Positions 8,046 through 17,079 are shown, counted from the first letter of the stretch. The stretch is DNA of 64,000 nucleotides from Microbacterium sp. VKM Ac-2923 (GCF_022815605.1 NZ_JALGRP010000006.1:182487-246486); one strand, 5' to 3'. Numbers and translations are program-made. Notes: generated by a model from the letters alone, not told the origin.

Positions 8046-10471
8046 GCCGTCCGGGGACGGGGACCCGCCGCGAGCGATCGCCGCACGAAACGCCGGTGGG
8101 CGAAGCGCACGACCTCGATGGCCGCGACGGCGAGCACCACGACGAAGGTGACGAGCGCGGCGCCGTCCGCACCCGGATCCTGCAGCTGGAAGAACTGACC
8201 GAGCGCGGGAACGGTGAAGATCGCCGTCAGCGCGATGAACATCGCCCCGATGACGAGCACCTTCACCCGCGTCACCGGCCGGGACAGCACCGTCAGCACC
8301 CAGATGGCGACGATGGCGAGGATGATCGTGGCCCCCGTGCGCACCTGGGCAGTGACGAGACCGATGTCCATCGCGGTGCGCGTATACAGCGTGAGCGAGA
8401 CCGCGATGACGATGCCCGCGGGGATCGCGAAACTCAGCGAGCGCTTCAGGAAGCCCGGCACATAGCGCTGCGTGTTCGGCAGCAGCGCGAGGAAGAAGGC
8501 GGGGATGCCGATGGTCAGTCCGTCGGTGATCGACAACTGCCGCGGCAAGAACGGGAACTCCATGACGAAGATGCCGAACAGCAGCGCCAGGCCCGTGGCG
8601 TAGACGGTCTTGGTCAGGAACAGCATCGAGACCCGCTCGATGTTGGCGATCACCTGCCTCCCCTCGGCGACCACTGACGGCAGGTGCGAGAAACGTCCAT
8701 CGAGCAGGACGAGTCGGGCTACCGCCTTCGTGGCGGCGGCGCCGGAGTTCATGGCGATGCCGATGTCGGCCGTCTTGATGGCGAGCGCGTCGTTGACCCC
8801 GTCGCCGGTCATCGCGACCACGTGGCCGCGAGCCTGCAGCGCGGTGACCATGCGGCGCTTCTGGTCGGGGGTGACGCGACCGAAGACGGTGTGCTCCTCG
8901 AGGATCACCCCGAGCTCGACGTCGTCCTCGGGAAGGCGCCGGGCGTCGTAGCCCTCATCGACCTCGAGTCCGACCTCACGGGCGATCGCGGCGACGGTGC
9001 GGGGGTTGTCGCCCGAGATCACGCGCACGCCCACGCCCTGCTCCCGGAAGTACGCCAGCGCCTCGGCGGCGTCCGGACGCACCGCCTCGACGAAGGTCAG
9101 CACGGCCACCGCGACGGCGTCGGACGGGAACCGTTCGGCATCCACGTCCTCGTCCGAGAGAGCGGTACGAGTGTGCGCGAGCACGAGCGTGCGGCGACCC
9201 GAGGAGGCGAGGCGCGTCACGGCGGCACCGAGCGGGGTCTCGGAATCGCCCGCCGCATCGCCGAAGACCATCTCGGGTGCGCCGAGCACCCAGGTGCCGT
9301 CGGCGCCCGCCGCGAACGACACGGCGCTCCATTTGCGCGCGGACGAGAACGGGATACGTCGGGCGGCGAGAAGGGGCTCGTCGACAGGGAACGGCTCTCG
9401 CAGGCACTGAGCGGTCGCATTCGCGTCCGGTGCTGCTCCGTACCAGGCCAGCGACTTCTGCCAGCCCGACCGCTCCTCGAGGGGCAGGGCGGCGTCAAAA
9501 CGGATCTCACCGGCGGTGAGCGTGCCCGTCTTGTCGAGGCAGATGACGTCGACGCGCGCGAGACCCTCGACCGCGGGGAGTTCGTTGACCAGCACCTTCT
9601 TGCCCGCCAGACGCGCCGCACCGACCGCGAAGGCGATCGAGGTCATGAGCACGAGCCCCAGCGGGATCATCGCCGTGAGCGACGCGATGGTGTTCACCAC
9701 CGCCTGCGACCACGTGCCCTGCTCCCACGCCTGCACCCACCCGCCCGCGACCATCATCTGCGCGTTCAAGACGAGAAGACCGACCGGCCCAATGCCCCAC
9801 CCGACCCACCGCAGCACCCGGTCGATCGAGGTGCGCAGTTCGCTCGAGACCAGCTGGAACCGCTTGGCCTCGGCGGCGAAGGTGTTGGCGTACGACTCGG
9901 CGCCGACCCGCACCACCCGGGCGGTGCCTTCTCCGGCGACCACGATCGAGCCCGACAGCGCCTCATCGTCGGGCCGCTTGTCGACGGCATCCGACTCGCC
10001 CGTCAGCATCGACTCGTCGATCTGCAGCGCCTGCGACGCGATGACCACCGCGTCGGCGGGTACCTGGTCGCCGGCGCGCAGCACGAGGACGTCGTCGCGC
10101 ACGACGTCGGGCGGCGCGATCTCGACGTCAGCGCCCTCGCGGCGCACCCGTGCCCGCGGAGCGTTCAGCAGGGCCAGACGATCGAGGGCGGCTTTCGCCC
10201 GGAACTCCTGGACGCAGCCGATCACGGCATTCGACAGGGCCGCTACGCCGAACAGGGCGTCCTGCCACCGCCCGAGCAGCAGCAGCACGATGAAGCAGGC
10301 GCCGACGATCGCGTTGAACAGGGTGAAGACATTTGCGCGCACGATGTTCCACGCGCTCCGGCTGGTGTCGGCGGCGAAGACGTTGGTCTGCCCCGCCGCG
10401 ACGCGCTCGGCGACCTCCGCCGCGCTCAGGCCGCGGACGGCGTCGAGATCCTCAGCGGTCGCCTGCTCCAT
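7997..10471 (-). CDS. P-type cation-transporting ATPase, CtpE-like
   Basis: 824 aa. All P-type hallmarks are present: actuator TGES (157-160), phosphorylation motif DKTGTLT (313-319), a TGD-like hinge and GDGVND in the second half. Membrane helix 4 reads IPLGLVLMTSIAF, close to the calcium-type CtpE family of actinobacteria (usually IPEGLVLLTS), with Leu in place of the Glu after Pro; that Glu is a cation ligand in Ca2+ pumps, so the ion is uncertain. N- and C-terminal membrane helix bundles are visible. The ATG follows a TACAGT -10 box by six bases (10478-10483), suggesting a leaderless message. The gene symbol is withheld because the substrate cannot be read from sequence. Confidence 0.88.
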   Translation of the reverse strand: MEQATAEDLDAVRGLSAAEVAERVAAGQTNVFAADTSRSAWNIVRANVFTLFNAIVGACFIVLLLLGRWQDALFGVAALSNAVIGCVQEFRAKAALDRLALLNAPRARVRREGADVEIAPPDVVRDDVLVLRAGDQVPADAVVIASQALQIDESMLTGESDAVDKRPDDEALSGSIVVAGEGTARVVRVGAESYANTFAAEAKRFQLVSSELRTSIDRVLRWVGWGIGPVGLLVLNAQMMVAGGWVQAWEQGTWSQAVVNTIASLTAMIPLGLVLMTSIAFAVGAARLAGKKVLVNELPAVEGLARVDVICLDKTGTLTAGEIRFDAALPLEERSGWQKSLAWYGAAPDANATAQCLREPFPVDEPLLAARRIPFSSARKWSAVSFAAGADGTWVLGAPEMVFGDAAGDSETPLGAAVTRLASSGRRTLVLAHTRTALSDEDVDAERFPSDAVAVAVLTFVEAVRPDAAEALAYFREQGVGVRVISGDNPRTVAAIAREVGLEVDEGYDARRLPEDDVELGVILEEHTVFGRVTPDQKRRMVTALQARGHVVAMTGDGVNDALAIKTADIGIAMNSGAAATKAVARLVLLDGRFSHLPSVVAEGRQVIANIERVSMLFLTKTVYATGLALLFGIFVMEFPFLPRQLSITDGLTIGIPAFFLALLPNTQRYVPGFLKRSLSFAIPAGIVIAVSLTLYTRTAMDIGLVTAQVRTGATIILAIVAIWVLTVLSRPVTRVKVLVIGAMFIALTAIFTVPALGQFFQLQDPGADGAALVTFVVVLAVAAIEVVRFAHRRFVRRSLAAGPRPRTAQTTGAGAAAGTSRRK

Positions 10472-10513
10472 GCGATCACTGTAGGGCGGCCCGCCGACAT
10501 CGTGGGAGGCGGA

Positions 10514-11461
10514 TCAGGATGCCGCGCGTCGGGCCCGGTCGAAAGGCCACCGCACGTGGGTCGCCGTCTCGCACGCGCGCCACAGATCCGCTCCCAGCTC
10601 GGTGCCGCGGGTGCGGCGCGCGGGAGTCGCGACGCGGGGGTTCCCGCGGGCGACGAGGGCCGGGCCGTACATCGAGCCGCCCTCGGCGTGCGGGTCGAGG
10701 AGAGCTCGGACCAGCGGCCAGGCGCCCTGCTCCTTCGACTGCGTGATCGGCGCCTGCAGATTGTCGAGGAACCGCGTGAGCCGGCTCGGCTCGTTGACGC
10801 CGCGGACCCCTCGGGTGCGGCCGCTCGTCGAGTAGCCGGGATGCGCGACGAGACTCTCGACCCGCACGCCGTGCGCACGCAGCCGTTTGTCGGCCTCGAG
10901 GGCGAGTGCGGTCGTCGCCGCCTTCGACTGCACGTACGCCCGCCAAGGCGTGTAGCCCTCGACCAGTTCGGGATCGGTCGGCACGTGCGCCCAGAGCGAC
11001 GTCGACATGCTGCCCACCCACACCATGCGGCCGCCCGTTGCAGCGAGGGGCTTCAGCAACTCGCCCGCGAGCGCGAAGTGGCCGAGCACGTTGGTGGCGA
11101 AGACCAACTCGTGACCGCCGACCGTCTCGCGCTGCTTCGGCGGATGCACGACCCCCGCGTTGAGCAGCAGGCCGTCGAGGCGGCCGCGCGCCCGAGCGGT
11201 GGCCGCGGCCGCCCGCACCGAGCCCAGGTTGCTGGTGTCGAGCAGGAGGGTCTCGATGGCGGCATCCGGAGACGACCGCTTCACGGCCGCCTTCGCGGCG
11301 GCGAGACGGTTCGGATTGCGTCCGGTGAGCAGGACGTGCGCTCCGGCGGCGGCCAGCTGCTCGCAGGCGAAATAGCCGAGACCGCGGGTCGCTCCGGTGA
11401 CGAGATACGACCGTCCCGACAGATCGGGGAGGTTCCGGGGATCCCACTCGGTACGCGCCAC
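10514..11461 (-). CDS. Short-chain dehydrogenase/reductase
   Basis: 315 aa, classical SDR fold. The NAD(P) site TGATRGLG lies near residue 22-29, NAG near 100, the Ser in VGSMS and the catalytic YVQSK (Tyr-x-x-x-Lys) near 180. The length and the extended C-terminus fit the oxidoreductase group that also contains retinol-dehydrogenase-like enzymes; the substrate is unknown. GTG start, with TAGGGT six bases upstream (11468-11473), so probably leaderless. It lies 42 bp upstream of the P-type ATPase gene on the same strand but with its own promoter evidence. Confidence 0.88.
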   Translation of the reverse strand: MARTEWDPRNLPDLSGRSYLVTGATRGLGYFACEQLAAAGAHVLLTGRNPNRLAAAKAAVKRSSPDAAIETLLLDTSNLGSVRAAAATARARGRLDGLLLNAGVVHPPKQRETVGGHELVFATNVLGHFALAGELLKPLAATGGRMVWVGSMSTSLWAHVPTDPELVEGYTPWRAYVQSKAATTALALEADKRLRAHGVRVESLVAHPGYSTSGRTRGVRGVNEPSRLTRFLDNLQAPITQSKEQGAWPLVRALLDPHAEGGSMYGPALVARGNPRVATPARRTRGTELGADLWRACETATHVRWPFDRARRAAS

Positions 11462-11652
11462 CCTTCGACCCTAACGAGATCGCGCTCCGCCGTCACGGGT
11501 CCATTCCCGTTCCGGCATATCGGCCCGGCGAAAACTTTCTTGAGCGATTGCGTGACGAATCCGCTCCTCGCCGCGTCTCTTTCACGAGCACACGCTCCGT
11601 CGCGACGAGATCAAGTCGCCGCCGACGCCGATACGCGAGAAGGAGTCACATC

Positions 11653-11823
11653 ATGGGTCTGGACGACAAGATCAAGAACGCCGCTCAGGACATCGTCGGT
11701 AAGGCGAAGGAGACCATCGGTAACGCCACCGACAACGACAAGCTCGTCGCCGAGGGCAAGGCCGAGCAGGCGAAGGCGGATGCCAAGAAGGCCGGCGAGG
11801 ACGTCAAGGACACCTTCAAGTAA
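11653..11823 (+). CDS. CsbD family stress protein
   Basis: 56 aa, highly charged, Lys/Asp/Ala-rich and without Cys or aromatic residues. It starts GLDDKIKNAAQD and has the repeated K-[AG]-K-E pattern of CsbD-like proteins, which are induced by general stress but have no known enzymatic role. ATG at 11653 is chosen because GAAGGAGT lies 8 bases upstream. A strong hairpin terminator follows directly. It is an independent single-gene unit. Confidence 0.9.
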   Translation: MGLDDKIKNAAQDIVGKAKETIGNATDNDKLVAEGKAEQAKADAKKAGEDVKDTFK

Positions 11824-11841
11824 GACGTCGCCGCAGCGGAC

Positions 11842-11874
11842 GGGCGGGCCACGACCACGGGTCGAGGCCCGCCC
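11842..11874 (+). terminator. Hairpin terminator after csbD
   Basis: GGGCGGGCC (11842-11850) pairs with GGCCCGCCC (11866-11874). Inside it CGACC pairs with GGTCG around an ACG loop, giving a 9+5 bp stem with one A-A mismatch. A weak T-containing stretch follows (TCGTTCGTTC). Confidence 0.75.
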
Positions 11875-11962
11875 TCGTTCGTTCCCGGGCGGCGAGGGAT
11901 CCGCTATCGCCGGGAAGACAATCCTCCCGGGTCGTGTCGGGGCCCGGGTCTAGGCTGTCCGC

Positions 11963-12793
11963 ATGCGGACGCGTGGCGACATCGAGTGCTGGCTCACCGA
12001 CATGGACGGCGTTCTCGTCCACGAGAACACGCCCATCGCGGGGGCATCCGAACTGCTGGCGCAATGGCGGGCCGAGGGGACACCGTTCCTCGTGTTGACG
12101 AACAATTCGATCTTCACGCCGCGCGATCTCAGTGCGCGGTTGCGCGCCTCCGGCCTCGTCGTTCCGGAGTCGTCGATCTGGACCTCCGCTCTGGCCACGG
12201 CCGACTTCTTGAAGTCGCAGATGCCGGGCGGCTCCGCATTCGTGATCGGCGAGGCGGGACTCACGACGGCGCTGCACGAGGCCGGCTTCATCATGACCGA
12301 GACGACACCTGACTACGTGGTCGTCGGCGAGACGCGCAACTACTCCTTCGAGGCGATCACCAAGGCCATCCGTTTCATCAGCGGCGGCGCCCGTTTCATC
12401 GCCACCAACCCGGATGCCACGGGCCCCTCGACCGAGGGGGTGCTTCCCGCCACCGGCGCGATCGCCGCCCTCATCACCAAGGCGACGGGCAAGGAGCCCT
12501 ACATCGTCGGCAAGCCCAACCCGATGATGTTCCGCTCGGCGCTCAACCGCATCGGCGCTCACAGCGAGAACACCGGCATGATCGGCGACCGCATGGACAC
12601 CGACATCGTCGCCGGCATCGAGGCGGGCCTTCACACCGTGCTCGTGCTGACGGGGATCAGCGATCAGCGCGAGATCGAGCGCTACCCCTTCCGCCCCGAC
12701 GAGATCCTCGGCTCGGTCGCCGAACTCGTGCGCGACGAACCTGTCGAGTCCGAACTCGCCGACGGCGAGGAGGGCCTCGAAGCGGGCCTCTGA
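11963..12793 (+). CDS. HAD-superfamily hydrolase, class IIA (NagD-like)
   Basis: 276 aa. HAD motif I is TDMDGVL (near residue 12-18), motif II LTNNS (near 45), the motif III Lys is in VGKPNP, and motif IV is GDRMDTD. The large C2A-type cap between motifs II and III is typical of NagD/4-nitrophenylphosphatase-like sugar or nucleotide phosphatases. The C-terminus is acidic. The ATG lies six bases after TAGGCT (11951-11956), so the message is probably leaderless. The physiological substrate is unknown. Confidence 0.88.
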   Translation: MRTRGDIECWLTDMDGVLVHENTPIAGASELLAQWRAEGTPFLVLTNNSIFTPRDLSARLRASGLVVPESSIWTSALATADFLKSQMPGGSAFVIGEAGLTTALHEAGFIMTETTPDYVVVGETRNYSFEAITKAIRFISGGARFIATNPDATGPSTEGVLPATGAIAALITKATGKEPYIVGKPNPMMFRSALNRIGAHSENTGMIGDRMDTDIVAGIEAGLHTVLVLTGISDQREIERYPFRPDEILGSVAELVRDEPVESELADGEEGLEAGL

Positions 12794-12875
12794 GCCCCCG
12801 CTCCCGTTACGACGCCGCGTCCGGCGACCCGCGCGGGGTTGACGAACGTCGACCGCCACCGGCAAGGATGAAGGC

Positions 12876-13025
12876 ATGGACGACCGCACGCTCTGGCTGA
12901 TCACGGCCTTCTTCATCACCGCGGGCACGCTCGTGGCCTTCATCGTGCAGTGGCGCCGTTCCCGGCGCGGCGGCGGGGGCCGCGACCCGTTCGACGGGCC
13001 GGGGCCGGGAGACGACGAGCGCTGA
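12876..13025 (+). CDS. Small single-pass membrane peptide, 49 aa
   Basis: ATG at 12876, TGA at 13023-13025. AAGGATGAAGG directly upstream can serve as ribosome binding site. One membrane helix (about residues 6-25, LWLITAFFITAGTLVAFIVQ) is followed by a basic RRSRR stop-transfer and a Gly/Asp-rich polar tail. The composition and position make it a credible small gene. The function is unknown. Confidence 0.6.
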   Translation: MDDRTLWLITAFFITAGTLVAFIVQWRRSRRGGGGRDPFDGPGPGDDER

Positions 13026-13149
13026 GTCCTCGACCCGGCGCGAGCGGCACGCGGCTTCCGATATCGCGCCGCCATCGCTGACGCGGGTGCCGCCGGCGCC
13101 CGGACGCGGGTGGTGGCGTCGGCCGGCATCCCACCCGCTGTGCGCCACC

Positions 13150-13225
13150 CGAGAACAGGGGATCGCGCCAGAACAGGACCGCTCAGCCCCGAAGGGGCCT
13201 GCTCCCGACGAATGTCCTGTTCTCG
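13150..13225. repeat. Four-word palindromic intergenic element (AGAACAGG word)
   Basis: AGAACAGG occurs directly at 13152 and 13170 and its complement-type words CCTGCTCC and CCTGTTCT at 13198 and 13216; both pairs are spaced 18 bp. The outer arms CGAGAACAGG and CCTGTTCTCG (13150-13159, 13216-13225) are perfect. A small GCCCC-GAA-GGGGC hairpin lies in the centre. The element fills the gap between the small peptide gene and convergent pyrE. It belongs to the architecture described in the findings. Confidence 0.75.
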
Positions 13226-13305
13226 CGGGGACCCCGGCCAACATTCCGCCCCGCGCACAACGCGGATTCGCGTGGTCCCGAGAGAACCCGCGGTGCCGTC
13301 ACCTC

Positions 13306-13884
13306 TTACTGCGGAGCGAGACCCAGGTCGTCGAGGTCGATGGATGCCAGCCACGTCAGGCCCTCGGCCTCGATCGCGGCCTGCGCGCCGGTCTTGCGGT
13401 CGACGATGACGGCGACGGCCACCACCTCGGCGCCCTCGCGGCGCAGCGCCTCGACGGCCTTCAGCGCCGACTGACCGGTGGTCGAGGTGTCTTCGACGAC
13501 GACGACGCGCTTGCCCGCGACATCGGCGCCCTCGACCTGGCGTCCGCGGCCGTGATCCTTGGGCTCTTTGCGCACGACGAACGCGTCGAGCGGGTGCCCG
13601 GCGTGCACCGATTCGTGCATGACGGCGTTCGCGATCGGGTCGGCGCCCAGCGTCAGACCTCCGACGGCGACGACGCCGTCGAGGTCCTTCACGAGGTCGA
13701 GCACGAGACGGCCGATGGCGGGCGCGGCGCGGTGGTCGAGGGTGAGCTTGCGCATGTCGACGTAGTACGTCGCCTTCTTGCCGCTCGAGAGCGTGAAGTC
13801 GCCATGGAACACCGCCTCGTCGGCGATGAGGCGGATGAGGGCCTGGCGGTCGGCTTCGAGCTCGGGTGTTGCGGCGGCGGTCAC
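13306..13884 (-). CDS. pyrE: Orotate phosphoribosyltransferase
   Basis: 192 aa. Converts orotate and PRPP to OMP in pyrimidine synthesis. The PRPP-binding motif VVVVEDTSTTGQSALKA (about 120-136) and the N-terminal FTLSSGKKATYYVDMR segment are diagnostic. A longer upstream reading frame exists, but the GTG at 13884 is chosen: the protein then has the usual family length and TAGACT lies seven bases upstream (13892-13897), as in other leaderless genes here. It is convergent with the small peptide gene and divergent from exonuclease III. Confidence 0.92.
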   Translation of the reverse strand: MTAAATPELEADRQALIRLIADEAVFHGDFTLSSGKKATYYVDMRKLTLDHRAAPAIGRLVLDLVKDLDGVVAVGGLTLGADPIANAVMHESVHAGHPLDAFVVRKEPKDHGRGRQVEGADVAGKRVVVVEDTSTTGQSALKAVEALRREGAEVVAVAVIVDRKTGAQAAIEAEGLTWLASIDLDDLGLAPQ

Positions 13885-14074
13885 GGCGTCGAGTCTATTG
13901 CGCGACCCACGTCCGCACCGGCCGCGCGCACAACGGCGGGGGGATCGACGACCGGCCGCGTCCGGGGCACCGGGGTGCGGCGTGTTGAGCCGGACATCCG
14001 CCGCTGTGCGCACGGCATCCGGTGGACGGCCCCGGCGGGCGGCGATGTCGGCACACGAAAGTAGGCTGGATGCC

Positions 14075-14917
14075 ATGCGCCTGGCCACCTGGAACGTCAA
14101 CTCCATCCGCGCCCGCGTCACCCGCACCGTCGAGTTCTGCGTGCGCGAGCACATCGACGTGCTGGCGATGCAGGAGATCAAGTGCAAGACGGAGCAGTTC
14201 CCGTACGCCGCTTTCGAAGAGGCCGGCTATCACGTCGCCGCGCACGGCCTGAACCAGTGGAACGGCGTCGCGATCGCCAGCCGCGAGCCGCTCGAGGACG
14301 TCGAGATCGGCTTCCCCGGCATGCCCGGGTTCGAGAAGGGCAAAGAGGGTCCCGACCTGCCGCAGGAGGCCCGCGCCATCGGGGCGACCGTCAACGGCGT
14401 GCGCGTCTGGAGCCTCTACGTGCCCAACGGTCGCGGCCTCGACGACCCGCACTACGTCTACAAGCTCGACTGGCTCGACAAGCTCCGCCAGTACGCCGTC
14501 GACAGCCTCGCGAAGGACTCCGACCTGCCTCTCGCGCTCACCGGCGACTTCAACATCGCCCCGACGGATGCCGACAACGGCGACCCCACGGTCGTCGAGG
14601 GCGCCACGACCCACGTCTCACCGCCTGAGCGGGCGGCCTTCGCGGCGTTCGAGACGGCCGGGCTGACCGACGTCGTGCGCCCGCTCATCCCGACGGGCTA
14701 CACCTACTGGGACTACAAGCAGCTGCGGTTCCCCCGCAACGAGGGCCTGCGCATCGACTTCATCCTCGGCTCCCCCGCCTTCGCCGATGCCGTGCACGGT
14801 GCGGAGATCCACCGCAACGAACGCAAGGGCGAGGTTCCCAGCGACCACGTCCCCGTCGTCGCCGACCTCGACCTCCCGGGCGCGGACGACGATGACATGC
14901 CGATGATCTTCGGCTGA
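14075..14917 (+). CDS. xth: Exodeoxyribonuclease III
   Basis: 280 aa, Mg-dependent AP endonuclease and 3'-5' exonuclease of base-excision repair. Visible motifs: WNVNSIRAR at the N-terminus, LQEIK-type metal ligand (MQEIKCK), Tyr of SLYVPNG, GDFNIAP, and the terminal SDHVPV with the catalytic Asp-His. The length fits the ExoIII branch. ATG at 14075 follows TAGGCT by seven bases (14062-14067), so it is probably leaderless. Confidence 0.93.
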   Translation: MRLATWNVNSIRARVTRTVEFCVREHIDVLAMQEIKCKTEQFPYAAFEEAGYHVAAHGLNQWNGVAIASREPLEDVEIGFPGMPGFEKGKEGPDLPQEARAIGATVNGVRVWSLYVPNGRGLDDPHYVYKLDWLDKLRQYAVDSLAKDSDLPLALTGDFNIAPTDADNGDPTVVEGATTHVSPPERAAFAAFETAGLTDVVRPLIPTGYTYWDYKQLRFPRNEGLRIDFILGSPAFADAVHGAEIHRNERKGEVPSDHVPVVADLDLPGADDDDMPMIFG

Positions 14918-15002
14918 GCGCCGGGTGGGTGGCATCCGGATGCCGGGCTCCTGGCATCCGTGACGCTGCGCCGCCGCTGTCGAGCCGACGCCCGGCGCGA
15001 GC

Positions 15003-15071
15003 CCCGCAATCGCGCGATCCTCGCAAAGACAACGCCGAATTTTTCGACAAACCGGCGATTCTGCGAGGAAC
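15003..15071. repeat. Intergenic palindromic element A1 (TCGCA word, degraded copy)
   Basis: The element shows the same order of words as the next copy: CGCAATCGCGC, GATCCTCGCA, then inverted TTCGACAAACC and GCGATTCTGCGAGGAAC (15055-15071). The last 17 bases are repeated exactly at 15184-15200. One forward and one inverted word are degraded. The gap 14918-15348 between xth and the DGPF gene holds A1, A2 and a likely promoter with TAGTAGG near 15287, and no gene. Confidence 0.65.
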
Positions 15072-15123
15072 ACGCACTGCGCACCCGCCACACCCAGCCG
15101 ATGCTGTCCGCCCACCGCGCGGC

Positions 15124-15200
15124 GCGATTGTCGCAATCGCGCACGATCCTCGCAGGTGCACCGCCCGATCTTGCGAGAAACCCGCGATTCTGCGAGGAAC
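15124..15200. repeat. Intergenic palindromic element A2 (TCGCA word, 19-bp spacing)
   Basis: TCGCA starts at 15131 and 15150, and its complement TGCGA at 15172 and 15191: two direct words then two inverted words, each pair spaced exactly 19 bp. GCGCGATTG and CAATCGCGC form an additional perfect local palindrome on the left side. It is a second copy of A1, about 129 bp downstream in the same orientation. Confidence 0.75.
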
Positions 15201-15348
15201 GTGCATCACGTGCAGCCTCTACATCCCGGCATCCGGAAGTTTTTCCCGCACCCTGTCGATTCCGTCGGGCGCCGTTCGACGCGATAGTAGGGGAAGGCAT
15301 TCGCTCCCCTCCGATCGCTCGACCGAGCACCCACGAGAAGAGTTCACG

Positions 15349-15774
15349 ATGAAGTTCATGCTGATCATGCGCGGCACCGACGAGGCGTACGCGGCATACA
15401 AGGAGATCCCGTTCGAGCAGGTCATCAACGAGATGGGCGCGTACAACGAATCGATGATCACCGCCGGAGTGCTCGTCGCCGGCGACGGTCTGGCCGAAGA
15501 CATGAGCAAGAACTTCGTCGTCGAGTTCGGCGGGGAGGAGCCGGTGGTCACCGACGGCCCCTACGGCGAGACGCACGAGTTGTTCAACGGCTTCTGGATC
15601 ATCGAGGTGTCTTCGCGCGACGAGGCCGTCGAATGGGCGCGGCGGGCACCCCTCATCGCCGGCAACAAGTTGGAGGTGCGTCGCGTCACCGACGAGACCG
15701 ACTTCGCGGCGTTCGCCGACAACGATTACATCCAGAAGGAGGAGGGCTGGCGCGAGGAGCAGTCCTCCCGCTGA
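15349..15774 (+). CDS. DGPF (YCII-related) domain protein
   Basis: 141 aa. It contains the signature TDGPYGE near residue 65 and the start MKFMLIMRGTDEA typical of DGPF/YCII-like proteins, a ferredoxin-fold family with no established enzymatic activity. ATG at 15349. It lies 11 bp upstream of an ECF sigma factor gene. DGPF genes are known neighbours of ECF42 sigma factors in actinobacteria and are thought to be their targets or modulators. Confidence 0.88.
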   Translation: MKFMLIMRGTDEAYAAYKEIPFEQVINEMGAYNESMITAGVLVAGDGLAEDMSKNFVVEFGGEEPVVTDGPYGETHELFNGFWIIEVSSRDEAVEWARRAPLIAGNKLEVRRVTDETDFAAFADNDYIQKEEGWREEQSSR

Positions 15775-15785
15775 CCCGCGAGCGG

Positions 15786-17027
15786 GTGAGCACCGACCCC
15801 GACCTGTCGCGCCGCGTCGCGGCGATCTGGCGCATCGAAGGAGCCCGTATCGTCGCGACGCTCGCGCGCGTGGTCGGCGATGTCGCAACCGCCGAGGATC
15901 TGGCGCAGGACGCCGTCGCCGAGGCGCTCGTGCAGTGGCCGCGCGACGGTGTGCCCCGCAACCCCGGCGCCTGGCTGACGGCGGTCGCGAAGCGGCGGGC
16001 GATCGACGGCTGGCGCCGCGGGCAGAACCTCGGCGAGAAGTACCGGCTGATCGGCGCCGATCTCGACGAGATCTCGGATGCCGAGTGGCAGCCGATCGAC
16101 GACGACGTGCTGCGACTGGTGTTCGCAGCGTGTCATCCGGTCCTCGCCCGCGAGGCACAGGTGGCGCTGACGCTGAAGGTGGTCGCGGGTCTCGACACCG
16201 ACGCGATCGCCCGGTTGTTCCTCGTGCCCGTGCCGACGATGCAGCAGCGAATCGTGCGCGCGAAGAAAGCGCTGTCCGCGGCGCACGTGCCCTTCGCGGT
16301 GCCCGATCCGGCGGAGTGGCCGGCACGCCTCGGCGCGGTGCTCAGCGTGATCTACCTCGTCTTCACCGAGGGATACGCCGCCAGCGCCGGGGATGCCGTC
16401 TTGCGCACGGAGCTCGCGCACGAAGCGGTGCGCCTGGGCCGAGTGCTGAACCGTCTGCTGCCGCGCGAAACCGAGGCGCTCGGCCTCTCGGCGCTCATGG
16501 AGCTGCAGGCCTCGCGGTTCGCCGCGCGCGTGGACGCGGGCGGGGATGCCGTGCTCCTCGCCGACCAGGATCGTCGCCGATGGGACCGCTCGGCGATCGC
16601 CCGCGGTGCGGCGCTGCTCGACCGAGCCGATGCCCTCGGGCGGGGTCGGGGCCCCTACCAGTTGCAGGCGGCCATCGCGCTGTGTCACGCCGAGGCGACG
16701 AGCGTCGAGGCGACGGACTGGGAACGCATCGTGCTGCTGTACGAGACACTCGGACGTGTCGCGCCGAGTCCCGTCGTCGAACTCAACCGCGCGGTCGCCG
16801 TGTCGATGGCATCCGGTCCTCTCGAGGGGCTCGCCCTCGTCGATGCACTGTCAGCGGCCGGGACGCTCAAGGGCTCGCACCTCATCCCCTCCGTCCGCGG
16901 GGAGTTGCTGAGCCGGCTGGGGCGCACGCGCGAGGCCCGGTCGGAGCTGTTGCGAGCGGCGGACCTGACACGGAATGAGCGCGAGGCGGCGCTGCTGCGG
17001 CGGAAGGCTGACGCCCCCGGCGGGTGA
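15786..17027 (+). CDS. ECF sigma factor of the ECF42/SigJ-like group with C-terminal TPR-like extension
   Basis: 413 aa, GTG start. Sigma region 2 spans about 10-75 (AEDLAQDAVAEAL, PGAWLTAVAKRRAID) and region 4 about 115-165 (LTLKVVAGLDTDAIARLF, MQQRIVRAKKAL). The C-terminal ~230 residues are the helical SnoaL-free extension of ECF42 (VYLVFTEGYAAS-like segment, later LLYETLGRVAPSPVVELNRAVA), resembling TPR repeats. No separate anti-sigma gene is adjacent; in this group the extension itself is thought to regulate activity. The partner DGPF gene lies just upstream, so the two form an operon. Confidence 0.9.
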   Translation: MSTDPDLSRRVAAIWRIEGARIVATLARVVGDVATAEDLAQDAVAEALVQWPRDGVPRNPGAWLTAVAKRRAIDGWRRGQNLGEKYRLIGADLDEISDAEWQPIDDDVLRLVFAACHPVLAREAQVALTLKVVAGLDTDAIARLFLVPVPTMQQRIVRAKKALSAAHVPFAVPDPAEWPARLGAVLSVIYLVFTEGYAASAGDAVLRTELAHEAVRLGRVLNRLLPRETEALGLSALMELQASRFAARVDAGGDAVLLADQDRRRWDRSAIARGAALLDRADALGRGRGPYQLQAAIALCHAEATSVEATDWERIVLLYETLGRVAPSPVVELNRAVAVSMASGPLEGLALVDALSAAGTLKGSHLIPSVRGELLSRLGRTREARSELLRAADLTRNEREAALLRRKADAPGG

Positions 17028-17039
17028 CGGACGACCGAC

Positions 17040-17069
17040 GGCGGGGCCGGAGCGAACTCCGACCCCGCC
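17040..17069. terminator. Bidirectional hairpin between sigma factor and flavin reductase genes
   Basis: GGCGGGGCCGGAG (17040-17052) pairs with CTCCGACCCCGCC (17057-17069) around a CGAA loop, with one mismatch. It lies between convergent genes and can end both transcripts. There is no T-run. Confidence 0.75.
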
Positions 17070-17079
17070 GTGTGGTGCG

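Noticed and set aside
8684..11953. 1089-aa plus-strand open frame
   Set aside because: Antisense shadow of the P-type ATPase and SDR genes, typical of GC-rich third positions.
13885..14187. 101-codon N-terminal extension of PyrE
   Set aside because: Overlaps the divergent xth start and gives a protein far longer than the family; GTG at 13884 has the promoter signature.
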